Source: Taylorella asinigenitalis ATCC 700933
GTDB lineage: Bacteria; Pseudomonadota; Gammaproteobacteria; Burkholderiales; Burkholderiaceae_B
Length of the DNA: 64,000 bases
Assembly: GCF_000687755.1 (NCBI RefSeq)
Contig: NZ_JHXN01000002.1
Location: forward strand, 62,001-126,000
Reading direction: 5' to 3'
Shown here in pieces: positions 1 to 7,362 of the stretch (the first letter of the stretch is position 1; every line of letters starts with the position of its first letter). The position numbers were made by a program, and so were the translations under genes. A model generated the notes under the pieces. It worked only from the letters and a program-made list of their open reading frames with translations. It did no database searches and had not been told where the DNA came from.

Positions 1-2324
1 ACATCTGACAAAAACTGCATCTCAACATATTCATAACCCGTCCCTTGGCAAGTTGGGCATCTACCATCACCACTATTAAAACTAAATGTGCCTGTTGTAT
101 AGCCTCGCACTTTAGCGATTTCAGTATCAGCAAAAATTTTGCGTATAACATCGTAAGCACCAACATGACTGGCTGGATTAGATCGCGTTGTTTTGGCAAT
201 GGGTGACTGATCGACCATCACTACATCGGAAATCATCTCTGTACCTAGTAATGAATCATATTCTCCAGATTCAGAAGTGGGTTTATTGAAATACTCCATA
301 ATTGCAGGATAGAGAACATTTTGAATCAATGTGGATTTCCCCGAACCCGAAACACCTGTCACGCAAACAAGTCGATTTAGTGGGAATTCCACATCTAAAT
401 TATTTAAATTATTTGTTCTAGCACCGCTAAGGACCAGTCGTGGAGTGTTTTTCAGAACCTTCATCGGTTTTGGAGATTCTACACGCAGCAGATTACCTAA
501 ATATTTTCCTGTTAGAGAATCTGATAAACGAAGTTCCTCAGGAGAGCCATCAAATACAATTTCGCCACCACGTTCGCCTGGACCGGGGCCCATATCCAAC
601 ACGCGATCAGCAGAGAACATGATTTGAGGGTCATGTTCGACGACTACGAGAGTATTGCCACTTTTTTTAAGGCCTTGCATTACATCTATAATTTGATTTG
701 TATCGTGTGGATGGAGGCCAATGGAGGGCTCATCGAGCACAAAAAGCGTATTCGTAAGGGATGTCCCAAGAGCTGTTGTAAGGTTTATGCGTTGCACTTC
801 GCCACCTGACAATGTGCGACTCTGCCGATCTAGTGAAAGATATGAAAGTCCCACTCGATTTAAATACCGCACGCGAACCTTAATCTCATCGACAACTATC
901 TTAAGTTCAGGTGCGTCAAAAGTCTCGGCTTCAAAAAATTTCTCCAAATCCTCAATCGATATACGCATAAGGTCATGAATACAAAGTCCTGGCATATCAT
1001 TCAATTGCTTTTGCGTCCACTTAGCTTCAATGGGCATAAATCGATCATAATGTTTTAGGGCGGAGGATTTCTGTTGGCCAATACGCCATAAAGTTGAATC
1101 AGGTTTAAGGCGTGAGCCCATGCAGGCGTGACATTTTGTGTAAGCTCTATATTTTGAAAGCAATACGCGAACATGCATTTTGTAAGAGCGCGATTCAAGA
1201 TACTTAAAAAATGCGGCAATACCATACCATTTGTATTTCCAGTCTTTTGCCGTGAAAGCAAAGTCGGGGTCGCCATTTATAACCCATGCTCGTTCTGCAG
1301 AGCTTAAATCTCTCCATGGCACATCAGTGCGAACTTTAGCCTTAGACGCATATTTCATAAGGTCGCGCTGACACTCTTTTCCAGTTGCGGTTTGGAATGG
1401 CTTAACAGCACCTTTTGCAAGAGTTTTATTGGAATCAGGAATTACAAGGTTATAGTCAATGCCCATCGTGCGACCAAAGCCGCGACAAGTTTCGCATGCA
1501 CCTGCAGGAGAATTAAACGAAAAGTGAGAAGGTGTCACTTCAGAGTAAGTGATATTGCAATGGTCGCAACGCAACTGATCGCTAAAGGGATGTATTAATT
1601 CGTAGTCTGTACCATCTTCACTCGAAAACATCTCGAATATAAAAATCTTTCCGTTTCCAAAACGTGATGCCGTCTCAATCGCCTCATAAACACGCGATTT
1701 AGCGACTCGCGAGAGTTTGAAACGATCCTGAATAACAAAAAGGGTCTTCTCCTTATCATCGCTTTTAGGTTCTTGCTCTCGTTGAATGCGACCATAGCCC
1801 TGTTGGGATAGAAATTGCTCTATTTCTTCTTGAGTAAAATTTTTGGGAATTTTTACGGCGAAAGTAACCACTAATTTCGAGTCTTCATTTCGAACATTAT
1901 TTGTAAGCTCTTTAAGAATAGATTCTGCGTTAAATCGCTCTACTGCTCGCCCACAGCAGCGGCAATGCAATCTCCCAGCATGGTGATATAAAAGCTTGAT
2001 TAAGTCATTTAGCTCTGTCATAGTCCCAACAGAGCTTCGCGAATTTCGCACTGGATTTGTCTGATTTATTGCAATCGCTGGCAATATCCCCTCAATCCGC
2101 TCCACCTGTGGCTTATCCATGCGATCTAAAAACTGCCTCGCATACGGTGAAAATGTCTCTACATACTTCCTCTGTCCTTCTGCGTATAATGTATCAAAGG
2201 CGAGGGAGCTTTTCCCCGATCCAGATACACCCGTAATAACGGTGATTTCTCCTGTATTTATCTGTACGTCGAGATTTTTTAAATGATTTTGTTTGGCACC
2301 GAAAATTGATATTTTTGAAGTCAT
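1..2324 (-). CDS. uvrA: UvrA-family excinuclease ATPase, C-terminus beyond window
   Basis: This is a DNA-damage recognition ATPase of the UvrA ABC family, acting with UvrB/UvrC in nucleotide excision repair. The ATG is at 2324 and the reading frame stays open to the window edge, giving about 774 residues of a normal 940 or more. Visible are Walker A GVSGSGKSS (about residues 32-40), YAEGQRKYVE, zinc-type pairs CRCC, CDHC, CETC and CHAC, the ABC signature LSGGEVQR, Walker B LFVLDEPSIGLH, and a second Walker A GVSGSGKST opening the second ATPase half. The insert text (YARQFLDRMDKPQVERIEG, AINQTNPVRNSRSSVGT, MHVRVLLSKYRAYT) resembles the UvrA2-like or long tandem UvrA proteins of Burkholderiales more than classical UvrA, so a paralogue is possible. 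It diverges from pdxA with 11 bp between start codons. Confidence 0.9.
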   Translation of the reverse strand, partial: MTSKISIFGAKQNHLKNLDVQINTGEITVITGVSGSGKSSLAFDTLYAEGQRKYVETFSPYARQFLDRMDKPQVERIEGILPAIAINQTNPVRNSRSSVGTMTELNDLIKLLYHHAGRLHCRCCGRAVERFNAESILKELTNNVRNEDSKLVVTFAVKIPKNFTQEEIEQFLSQQGYGRIQREQEPKSDDKEKTLFVIQDRFKLSRVAKSRVYEAIETASRFGNGKIFIFEMFSSEDGTDYELIHPFSDQLRCDHCNITYSEVTPSHFSFNSPAGACETCRGFGRTMGIDYNLVIPDSNKTLAKGAVKPFQTATGKECQRDLMKYASKAKVRTDVPWRDLSSAERAWVINGDPDFAFTAKDWKYKWYGIAAFFKYLESRSYKMHVRVLLSKYRAYTKCHACMGSRLKPDSTLWRIGQQKSSALKHYDRFMPIEAKWTQKQLNDMPGLCIHDLMRISIEDLEKFFEAETFDAPELKIVVDEIKVRVRYLNRVGLSYLSLDRQSRTLSGGEVQRINLTTALGTSLTNTLFVLDEPSIGLHPHDTNQIIDVMQGLKKSGNTLVVVEHDPQIMFSADRVLDMGPGPGERGGEIVFDGSPEELRLSDSLTGKYLGNLLRVESPKPMKVLKNTPRLVLSGARTNNLNNLDVEFPLNRLVCVTGVSGSGKSTLIQNVLYPAIMEYFNKPTSESGEYDSLLGTEMISDVVMVDQSPIAKTTRSNPASHVGAYDVIRKIFADTEIAKVRGYTTGTFSFNSGDGRCPTCQGTGYEYVEMQFLSD

Positions 2325-2335
2325 AGAGTAGGAAA

Positions 2336-3391
2336 ATGAGTAGTGAACGTATACCGCCGTTAGGCATTACGATGGGCGATCCTGCAGGTATCGGACCAGA
2401 GATAATTATAAAGCTTTTTAGACAGGCGCTCCCGCATAAAGCCGTCGTGTTCGGGGATATGAAATGTCTTGAAATGTCCGCTGCCCGACTTGGATATGAT
2501 GTGAAATTCGTGGAAATAAAGGAGCTTGATGAAGTGCAGGAGCATTGCCACCCTGAGATTTGTGTTGTGCAATGTGACATAGAGATGCAAGGAGATTTTT
2601 CCTTTGGCAATGCCTCCGCATACGCCGGCCATGTTAGTTATCAATCGTTCCGTAAAGCCATCGAATATGCGATTCAAAATAAGATTGGGGCCGTTGTGAC
2701 TACTCCTATCAATAAGCATGCATGGAAACTTGCAGGTATTCACTATCCTGGTCATACCGATGTTTTGGATGAATATGCTGTGAGGCGGGCTGTATGCGGT
2801 TCTTCGAATGCGAGCGATTGCGATGGTGACATTGATGGAAAGCATGTGAGTATGATGCTTTTGAATGATGAGCTACGCACGATACTAGTGACGGCACATG
2901 TGGCATTGGCTGATGTGCCTAAGCTGATTACTCGTGAGGCGGTCCGATGTGCGATTAAGAATGCGGCTGTGGTTGGGCCTCAGATGGGCATTGCCACACC
3001 ACGCATAGCTGTGGCGGGGCTTAATCCTCATGCAGGGGAAGAGGGGCAATTTGGGACGGAAGAAATTCGAATAATTTCACCTGCGATAGAGGAGTGTCGG
3101 GGCGAGGGTATTGATGTAAATGGTCCGTACCCTGCTGACACTATATTTATGCGAGCACGTAAAGGGGAGTTTGATATTGTTGTAGCGATGTATCATGACC
3201 AAGCTTTGATTCCTGTGAAATATTTGGGGCTTGATAAAGGTGTGAATGTAACGGCTGGTCTGCCTTTTGTGCGTACAAGCGTAGATCATGGAACTGCGTA
3301 TGATATTGCGGGTCAGGGTGTGGCTGATGAGAACTCTCTTCGTGTTGCATTTGACCTTGCACTTATGATGTCTAATCACGCAAACGCTTGA
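2336..3391 (+). CDS. pdxA: 4-hydroxythreonine-4-phosphate dehydrogenase PdxA
   Basis: PdxA oxidises 4-phosphooxy-L-threonine in cytosolic pyridoxal-5'-phosphate synthesis, using NAD and a divalent metal. The 351-residue product is close to the family length (about 330). Recognisable elements are GDPAGIGPEI near the N-terminus, TTPINK, the metal-binding histidines in YPGHTD, TAHVALADVP and YHDQALIPVK, and the C-terminal DHGTAYDIAGQG. A short Cys/Asp-rich insertion (VRRAVCGSSNASDCDGD) follows the GHTD motif. A purine-rich stretch (GTAGGA) precedes the ATG at 2336. In many proteobacteria pdxA sits between surA and rsmA. Here that slot (21249/21253) is empty and pdxA diverges from uvrA instead. 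Confidence 0.95.
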   Translation: MSSERIPPLGITMGDPAGIGPEIIIKLFRQALPHKAVVFGDMKCLEMSAARLGYDVKFVEIKELDEVQEHCHPEICVVQCDIEMQGDFSFGNASAYAGHVSYQSFRKAIEYAIQNKIGAVVTTPINKHAWKLAGIHYPGHTDVLDEYAVRRAVCGSSNASDCDGDIDGKHVSMMLLNDELRTILVTAHVALADVPKLITREAVRCAIKNAAVVGPQMGIATPRIAVAGLNPHAGEEGQFGTEEIRIISPAIEECRGEGIDVNGPYPADTIFMRARKGEFDIVVAMYHDQALIPVKYLGLDKGVNVTAGLPFVRTSVDHGTAYDIAGQGVADENSLRVAFDLALMMSNHANA

Positions 3392-3417
3392 TTAAAAAGC
3401 TAAATTTATCTTAAAAT
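3388..3417 (+). promoter_or_regulatory. Possible sigma-70 promoter for the small basic ORF
   Basis: TTGATT and TAAAAT are separated by 18 bp, overlapping the pdxA stop codon and ending 41 bp before the small ORF start. AT-rich sequence makes such matches easy to find by chance, so this is weak. Confidence 0.3.
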
Positions 3418-3458
3418 AATCGTTTTATCAGAAAATTTAAATAAGGGTTTTTGGAATC

Positions 3459-3587
3459 ATGGCAGAAATTAAACGCAATCGCCGTAACACTCTAGAGCGT
3501 CGGTGCCTAGGTAAGGCTCTTAAAAGACTTTTTGTGGGATCTCCAAAAGGTACTTTTAAAATGCTTGAAAAAGTTAAGAAAGCTTAA
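3459..3587 (+). CDS. Small basic protein, 42 residues, unknown
   Basis: An ATG with GGA four bases upstream opens a 42-codon frame ending in TAA. The product starts MAEIKRNRRNTLERR and ends KMLEKVKKA. Roughly a third of its residues are Lys or Arg and it has one Cys. A clear intrinsic terminator follows 25 bp later and a candidate promoter precedes it, so it looks like a self-contained small transcription unit. I do not recognise it. It is not ribosomal L34, L36 or bS22 by sequence. The charge suggests nucleic-acid or ribosome binding, but that is inference only. Confidence 0.6.
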   Translation: MAEIKRNRRNTLERRCLGKALKRLFVGSPKGTFKMLEKVKKA

Positions 3588-3611
3588 TTTTGTTTTAGGT
3601 TTTCGTGAAAG

Positions 3612-3640
3612 TGGCTCTCTTATTTGAGAGCCATTTTTTT
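3612..3640 (+). terminator. Intrinsic terminator after small basic ORF
   Basis: TGGCTCTC (3612-3619) pairs perfectly with GAGAGCCA (3626-3633) across a 6-base loop, followed by a run of seven T. It ends the plus-strand unit just before the converging gene whose stop is at 3643. Confidence 0.9.
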
Positions 3641-3642
3641 AA

Positions 3643-4149
3643 TCACATTTTTTTATTCACATTAAGGTGCGAAATTAAATTTGTGGGGTTCTCGACGGCA
3701 TCCTTAATTTTAGAGATATCTACCCATTCTTCTATATCATCTTCCTCGTCTGAAGGCGGAGTCATTGCCACAATAAAATCATAGGGCAATAAGCCATCTA
3801 AATCGTTAGACCAATCTACTTCATCTCCCGAAGCATCAATACGCGTGTAACGTAAAGGGGGTTCGCCAATCTGAATTCCTGAGATAAAAGCTGCTGCGTA
3901 CGGAGACTCAGTAAACTCCTTGTTGAACGAGGAGCTTCCAATTAGGCGTGCATCGGGACCGCCAATCTGCATAACAGCGTCGTATTCATCAGGATTATCC
4001 GTAGTTTCAAGCGGAATTGCAAAAGCAACCCATTCGTACCCTTCTTCGGTTTCATCAATCTCAGCAAGCACAACTTTTCCAAGCTCGCCGCTTAGGGCAT
4101 CGCATGCTTTTTCGAGCAAACGCAAATCATTAGAAGAGAATTTTTTCAT
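3643..4149 (-). CDS. Acidic cytosolic protein of unknown function
   Basis: This 168-residue frame starts at an ATG preceded by GAGG. There is no signal peptide or membrane segment. The protein is strongly acidic, with DETEEGYEW, a PSDEEDDIEEW patch near the C-terminus, and a YDAVMQIGGPDARLIGSSSF core, and looks like a single alpha/beta domain. I do not recognise the family. It converges with the small basic ORF and diverges from ettA, with 90 bp between the two starts, so it is probably monocistronic. Confidence 0.75.
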   Translation of the reverse strand: MKKFSSNDLRLLEKACDALSGELGKVVLAEIDETEEGYEWVAFAIPLETTDNPDEYDAVMQIGGPDARLIGSSSFNKEFTESPYAAAFISGIQIGEPPLRYTRIDASGDEVDWSNDLDGLLPYDFIVAMTPPSDEEDDIEEWVDISKIKDAVENPTNLISHLNVNKKM

Positions 4150-4239
4150 GGCTGCCTCGTAGAAATTAATTACCTTTATCGTAGATTTTCATTATATGTT
4201 ATAGCTTAAAATAACGGTATTTTATTACAGGGGTTTAGC

Positions 4240-5913
4240 ATGGTTCAGTACGTATTCACAATGAATAGAGTAGGGAAAATTGTCCCTCCGAAAAAGCAAA
4301 TTTTGCGTGATATTTCGCTATCTTTCTTTCCAGGTGCGAAGATAGGAGTGCTTGGGCTGAATGGCTCTGGTAAATCGACGCTTCTGAAAATTATGGCAGG
4401 TGTTGATAAAGAGATCGAGGGTGAAGCAATACCTATGGTGGATCTTAATATTGGTTATCTTCCTCAAGAGCCGCAGCTTAACCCAGAGCATACGGTGAGA
4501 GAGGCTGTGGAGCAGGGCTTGGGTGCGGTCTTTGCGTCTAGAAAACGATTGGAGGAGGTGTACCAGGAATATGCGGCTCCTGATGCTGATTTCGATAAAC
4601 TGGCGGCAGAACAGGCTGAGCTGGAGGCCATAATATCTGCGGCCGCAAGCTCAGGAGCCGATGATATCGAGCATCAGATGGAGATAGCGGCTGATGCATT
4701 ACGTCTGCCGCCATGGGATGCGAAGATTGGGAATTTGTCTGGGGGCGAGAAGCGGCGCGTGGCTTTATGTGCTTTGCTTTTGTCTAAGCCCGATATGCTT
4801 TTATTGGACGAGCCAACCAACCACTTAGATGCGGAGAGTGTGGATTGGCTGGAGCAATATCTGCAAAAATTTCCTGGCACAGTTGTTGCCGTAACGCATG
4901 ATCGCTATTTCTTGGATAATGCCGCTGAGTGGATACTTGAGCTCGATCGTGGACATGGTATTCCATGGAAAGGGAACTATAGTTCATGGCTAGAACAGAA
5001 AGAAAATCGCTTAAAACAAGAGGAAGCACAAGAGTCTGCACGTCAACGTACTATTCAAAAAGAGTTAGAGTGGGTACGTCAGAATCCTAAGGGTCGCCAA
5101 GCTAAGTCAAAAGCTCGGATTGCACGATTTGAAGAACTCTCATCATATGATTACCAAAAGCGAAATGAGACACAGGAAATCTTTATTCCTGTTGCAGAAC
5201 GTCTGGGAAATGAAGTTATAGAATTTAATAATGTTTCAAAAGCATACGGTGATCGTTTACTTATTGATAACTTAAGCTTCAAAGTGCCTCCTGGTGCAAT
5301 TGTTGGGATAATCGGACCCAATGGTGCAGGTAAATCAACGCTTTTCCGCATGATTGCTGGCGTTGAGCAGCCTGATTCAGGAGAGATAAAAATTGGTAAA
5401 ACCGTGAACATGAGTTTTGTAGATCAATCACGTGATGGTCTTGCTGATTCGAAATCTGTTTTTGAGTATGTCTCTGACGGAGCTGATTTGCTAACAGTGG
5501 GTAAATTTGAGATGCCATCTCGTGCTTATCTAGGTCGCTTTAATTTCAAAGGATCCGATCAAAATAAGCAAGTGGGAACTTTGTCGGGAGGTGAGCGTGG
5601 ACGCCTGCATATGGCTAAAACCCTCATAAAAGGAGGCAATGTTCTCTTACTCGACGAACCATCAAATGACCTCGATGTTGAGACTCTTCGTGCACTGGAG
5701 GATGCTTTGCTAGAGTTTGCGGGTTGCATTATGGTTATCAGTCATGATAGGTGGTTTCTCGACCGCATTGCCACCCATATACTTGCGTTTGAGGGCGATT
5801 CGCAAGTTGTATTTTTTGATGGAAATTATCAAGAATATGAGGCGGATAAAAAACGTCGACTAGGTGAAGCTGGTGTGCAACCTAAGAGAATACGATACAA
5901 GGCTTTGAAATAA
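4240..5913 (+). CDS. ettA: Energy-dependent translational throttle protein EttA (ABC-F)
   Basis: EttA is a cytosolic ABC-F ATPase that binds the ribosomal E site and gates entry into elongation according to ATP/ADP. Its 557 residues match the family (about 555). Two ABC modules are visible: Walker A GLNGSGKST near residue 42 with LSGGEKRRVAL and LLLDEPTNHLDA, and Walker A GPNGAGKST near residue 360 with LSGGERGRLHMAK and LLLDEPSNDLDVE. The start MVQYVFTMNRVGKIVPPKK and the linker arm between modules are diagnostic of EttA rather than Uup or YheS. CAGGGG precedes the ATG. It appears to be a single-gene unit. Confidence 0.95.
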   Translation: MVQYVFTMNRVGKIVPPKKQILRDISLSFFPGAKIGVLGLNGSGKSTLLKIMAGVDKEIEGEAIPMVDLNIGYLPQEPQLNPEHTVREAVEQGLGAVFASRKRLEEVYQEYAAPDADFDKLAAEQAELEAIISAAASSGADDIEHQMEIAADALRLPPWDAKIGNLSGGEKRRVALCALLLSKPDMLLLDEPTNHLDAESVDWLEQYLQKFPGTVVAVTHDRYFLDNAAEWILELDRGHGIPWKGNYSSWLEQKENRLKQEEAQESARQRTIQKELEWVRQNPKGRQAKSKARIARFEELSSYDYQKRNETQEIFIPVAERLGNEVIEFNNVSKAYGDRLLIDNLSFKVPPGAIVGIIGPNGAGKSTLFRMIAGVEQPDSGEIKIGKTVNMSFVDQSRDGLADSKSVFEYVSDGADLLTVGKFEMPSRAYLGRFNFKGSDQNKQVGTLSGGERGRLHMAKTLIKGGNVLLLDEPSNDLDVETLRALEDALLEFAGCIMVISHDRWFLDRIATHILAFEGDSQVVFFDGNYQEYEADKKRRLGEAGVQPKRIRYKALK

Positions 5914-5979
5914 TTACGAGTTTTAAAGGCATATTCTGGTGATTGTGAATAGGTTGAAAATTATTAAGAGCTTTCCGAT

Positions 5980-6008
5980 TTGACCTATTTGATTTTGTAG
6001 GCTACCAT
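5980..6008 (+). promoter_or_regulatory. Sigma-70-like promoter of the transporter-deaminase pair
   Basis: TTGACC and TACCAT are separated by exactly 17 bp in the gap after ettA, about 95 bp upstream of the transporter start. A 25-bp palindrome begins just downstream. Confidence 0.55.
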
Positions 6009-6021
6009 TGAATTAGATAGA

Positions 6022-6046
6022 GTTAAGTTTTGACTCAAAATCTAAC
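6022..6046 (+). promoter_or_regulatory. 25-bp imperfect palindrome, candidate operator
   Basis: The left arm GTTAAGTTTTGA and the inverted right arm GTTAGATTTTGA agree at 10 of 12 positions around a central C. The inner core TTTTGA-C-TCAAAA is a perfect 13-bp odd palindrome. It lies about 14 bp after the -10 element, where a dimeric repressor would block transcription. No regulator gene is adjacent, so the ligand is unknown. Confidence 0.5.
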
Positions 6047-6103
6047 GTTTTGTTACATCTAGCTTTTCTAAATCTAATTGTCTACCGCATAGGAGAGTAT
6101 TAC

Positions 6104-7303
6104 ATGAACCAGAATAATGCTCCATCAGCAGCTATCCCTTCAACCGATTCTAAACTTAAAGCTTCAACTATCTTTGTTTTGATTTTAATGTCTAGCGTCA
6201 CATTTATTGCCATATTGTCTGAGATGGTGCCGTCTGGCGTTTTAAATCATATAAGCAATGGGCTAGGAATTTCAATCTACAGTGCTGGACAAATGGTGGG
6301 AGTGTATGCTCTTGCTAGTGCGATTGTGGCCATTCCTCTTGTGACAGCAACTATGAGATTCAATCGTAAGTCTCTTTTGTTATGGCTTTTATTTGGTTTT
6401 GCATTATCAAATATTGCAGTCGGATTTTCAAATTCTTATTATTTAAGCTTAGCCATGCGTCTAATTGGGGGTGCAGCTGCAGGAATTTTGTGGGCTATGA
6501 TTACTGCTTACGGTATGCGGATTGTTAACGAAAATCAGCATGGCATGGCCATAGCGATCATTATGGCGGGCAATACTTTGGGTGTTAGTCTAGGTATGCC
6601 ATTTATGACTTGGATAGGTAATACCTGGGGTTGGCGTGTTGAATTTTATGCCTTAGGTTCAATCATAGTAGCTATAATGGTTTTGGCCTTTTTCTTCTTA
6701 CCTTCAGTTCCTGGGGAAAAGGTTACTAAAGCCAACAACCCTATTGCATTATTAAAAAATAAGCATGTCCTAATTATTTTACTTTTAACTTTACTTGGGG
6801 TTATGGCACACTATGCTGCATATACCTATATCACTCAAATAGTTGATTTTATGAGCTTCCCAGGTGGTATTGAAATGGCTTTATTGCTCTTTGGGGTAGG
6901 CTCGTTCATCTCTGTAATGTTGGCTATGAGATATACCGACAGAGCTCTGAGGAATTTCACTGCTTTGATGTTTTTGTTAGGAGCTGTTGGATTAGGGGCT
7001 ATTAAATTATTCCCTACGAGCACTGTTATTAGCTATTTAGCCTTCTTTTTGTGGGGTATATCTTTCGGTCCACTAGTTACTATGCTTCAAACGGCTGTAG
7101 CAAAACACAGTTCAAGTGCGAAAGCAATTGCCACCAGTGTCCAAAGTAGTATGTTTAATTTCTCAATCCTACTAGCTACTTCAGTTGGAGGTTACATATT
7201 GACTAAAGCTGGGATTATGGCGGTAGTTTTGTTGGCTGTAGGATTATTAATTCCTGCAACAATCATCTCTTACCTTTCTAAAGGTACCTTAGGCGAGAAG
7301 TAG
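6104..7303 (+). CDS. MFS transporter, AraJ/arabinose-efflux-permease type
   Basis: This is a 12-helix major facilitator in the inner membrane, 399 residues from the ATG at 6104. That start has AGGAGA eight bases upstream and is preferred over the ATG at 6050, which lacks a ribosome site. Hydrophobic segments run throughout, with a central loop around PSVPGEKVTKANN separating two six-helix halves. The motif LSLAMRLIGGAAAGILWA is typical of the sugar-efflux/AraJ/YdhP branch (DHA1 type). It is followed after 59 bp by a cytosine-deaminase-like gene. Enzyme plus transporter suggests uptake or export of the enzyme's heterocyclic substrate or product. That is notable because codA is normally paired with the unrelated NCS1 permease CodB. 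Confidence 0.85.
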   Translation: MNQNNAPSAAIPSTDSKLKASTIFVLILMSSVTFIAILSEMVPSGVLNHISNGLGISIYSAGQMVGVYALASAIVAIPLVTATMRFNRKSLLLWLLFGFALSNIAVGFSNSYYLSLAMRLIGGAAAGILWAMITAYGMRIVNENQHGMAIAIIMAGNTLGVSLGMPFMTWIGNTWGWRVEFYALGSIIVAIMVLAFFFLPSVPGEKVTKANNPIALLKNKHVLIILLLTLLGVMAHYAAYTYITQIVDFMSFPGGIEMALLLFGVGSFISVMLAMRYTDRALRNFTALMFLLGAVGLGAIKLFPTSTVISYLAFFLWGISFGPLVTMLQTAVAKHSSSAKAIATSVQSSMFNFSILLATSVGGYILTKAGIMAVVLLAVGLLIPATIISYLSKGTLGEK

Positions 7304-7362
7304 GCTAGGTTTACCTCTAACCTATCTTCACTTACATAATTTTATTAACCGAGGAGATTAAT

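Noticed and set aside
331-978. Several plus-strand frames (331-627, 624-809, 721-978)
   Set aside because: They are antisense to the UvrA-family gene, whose ATPase motifs read continuously on the minus strand.
2194-2906. Minus-strand frames across pdxA, up to 161 codons
   Set aside because: pdxA has full family motifs on the plus strand; the antisense frames have no family resemblance.
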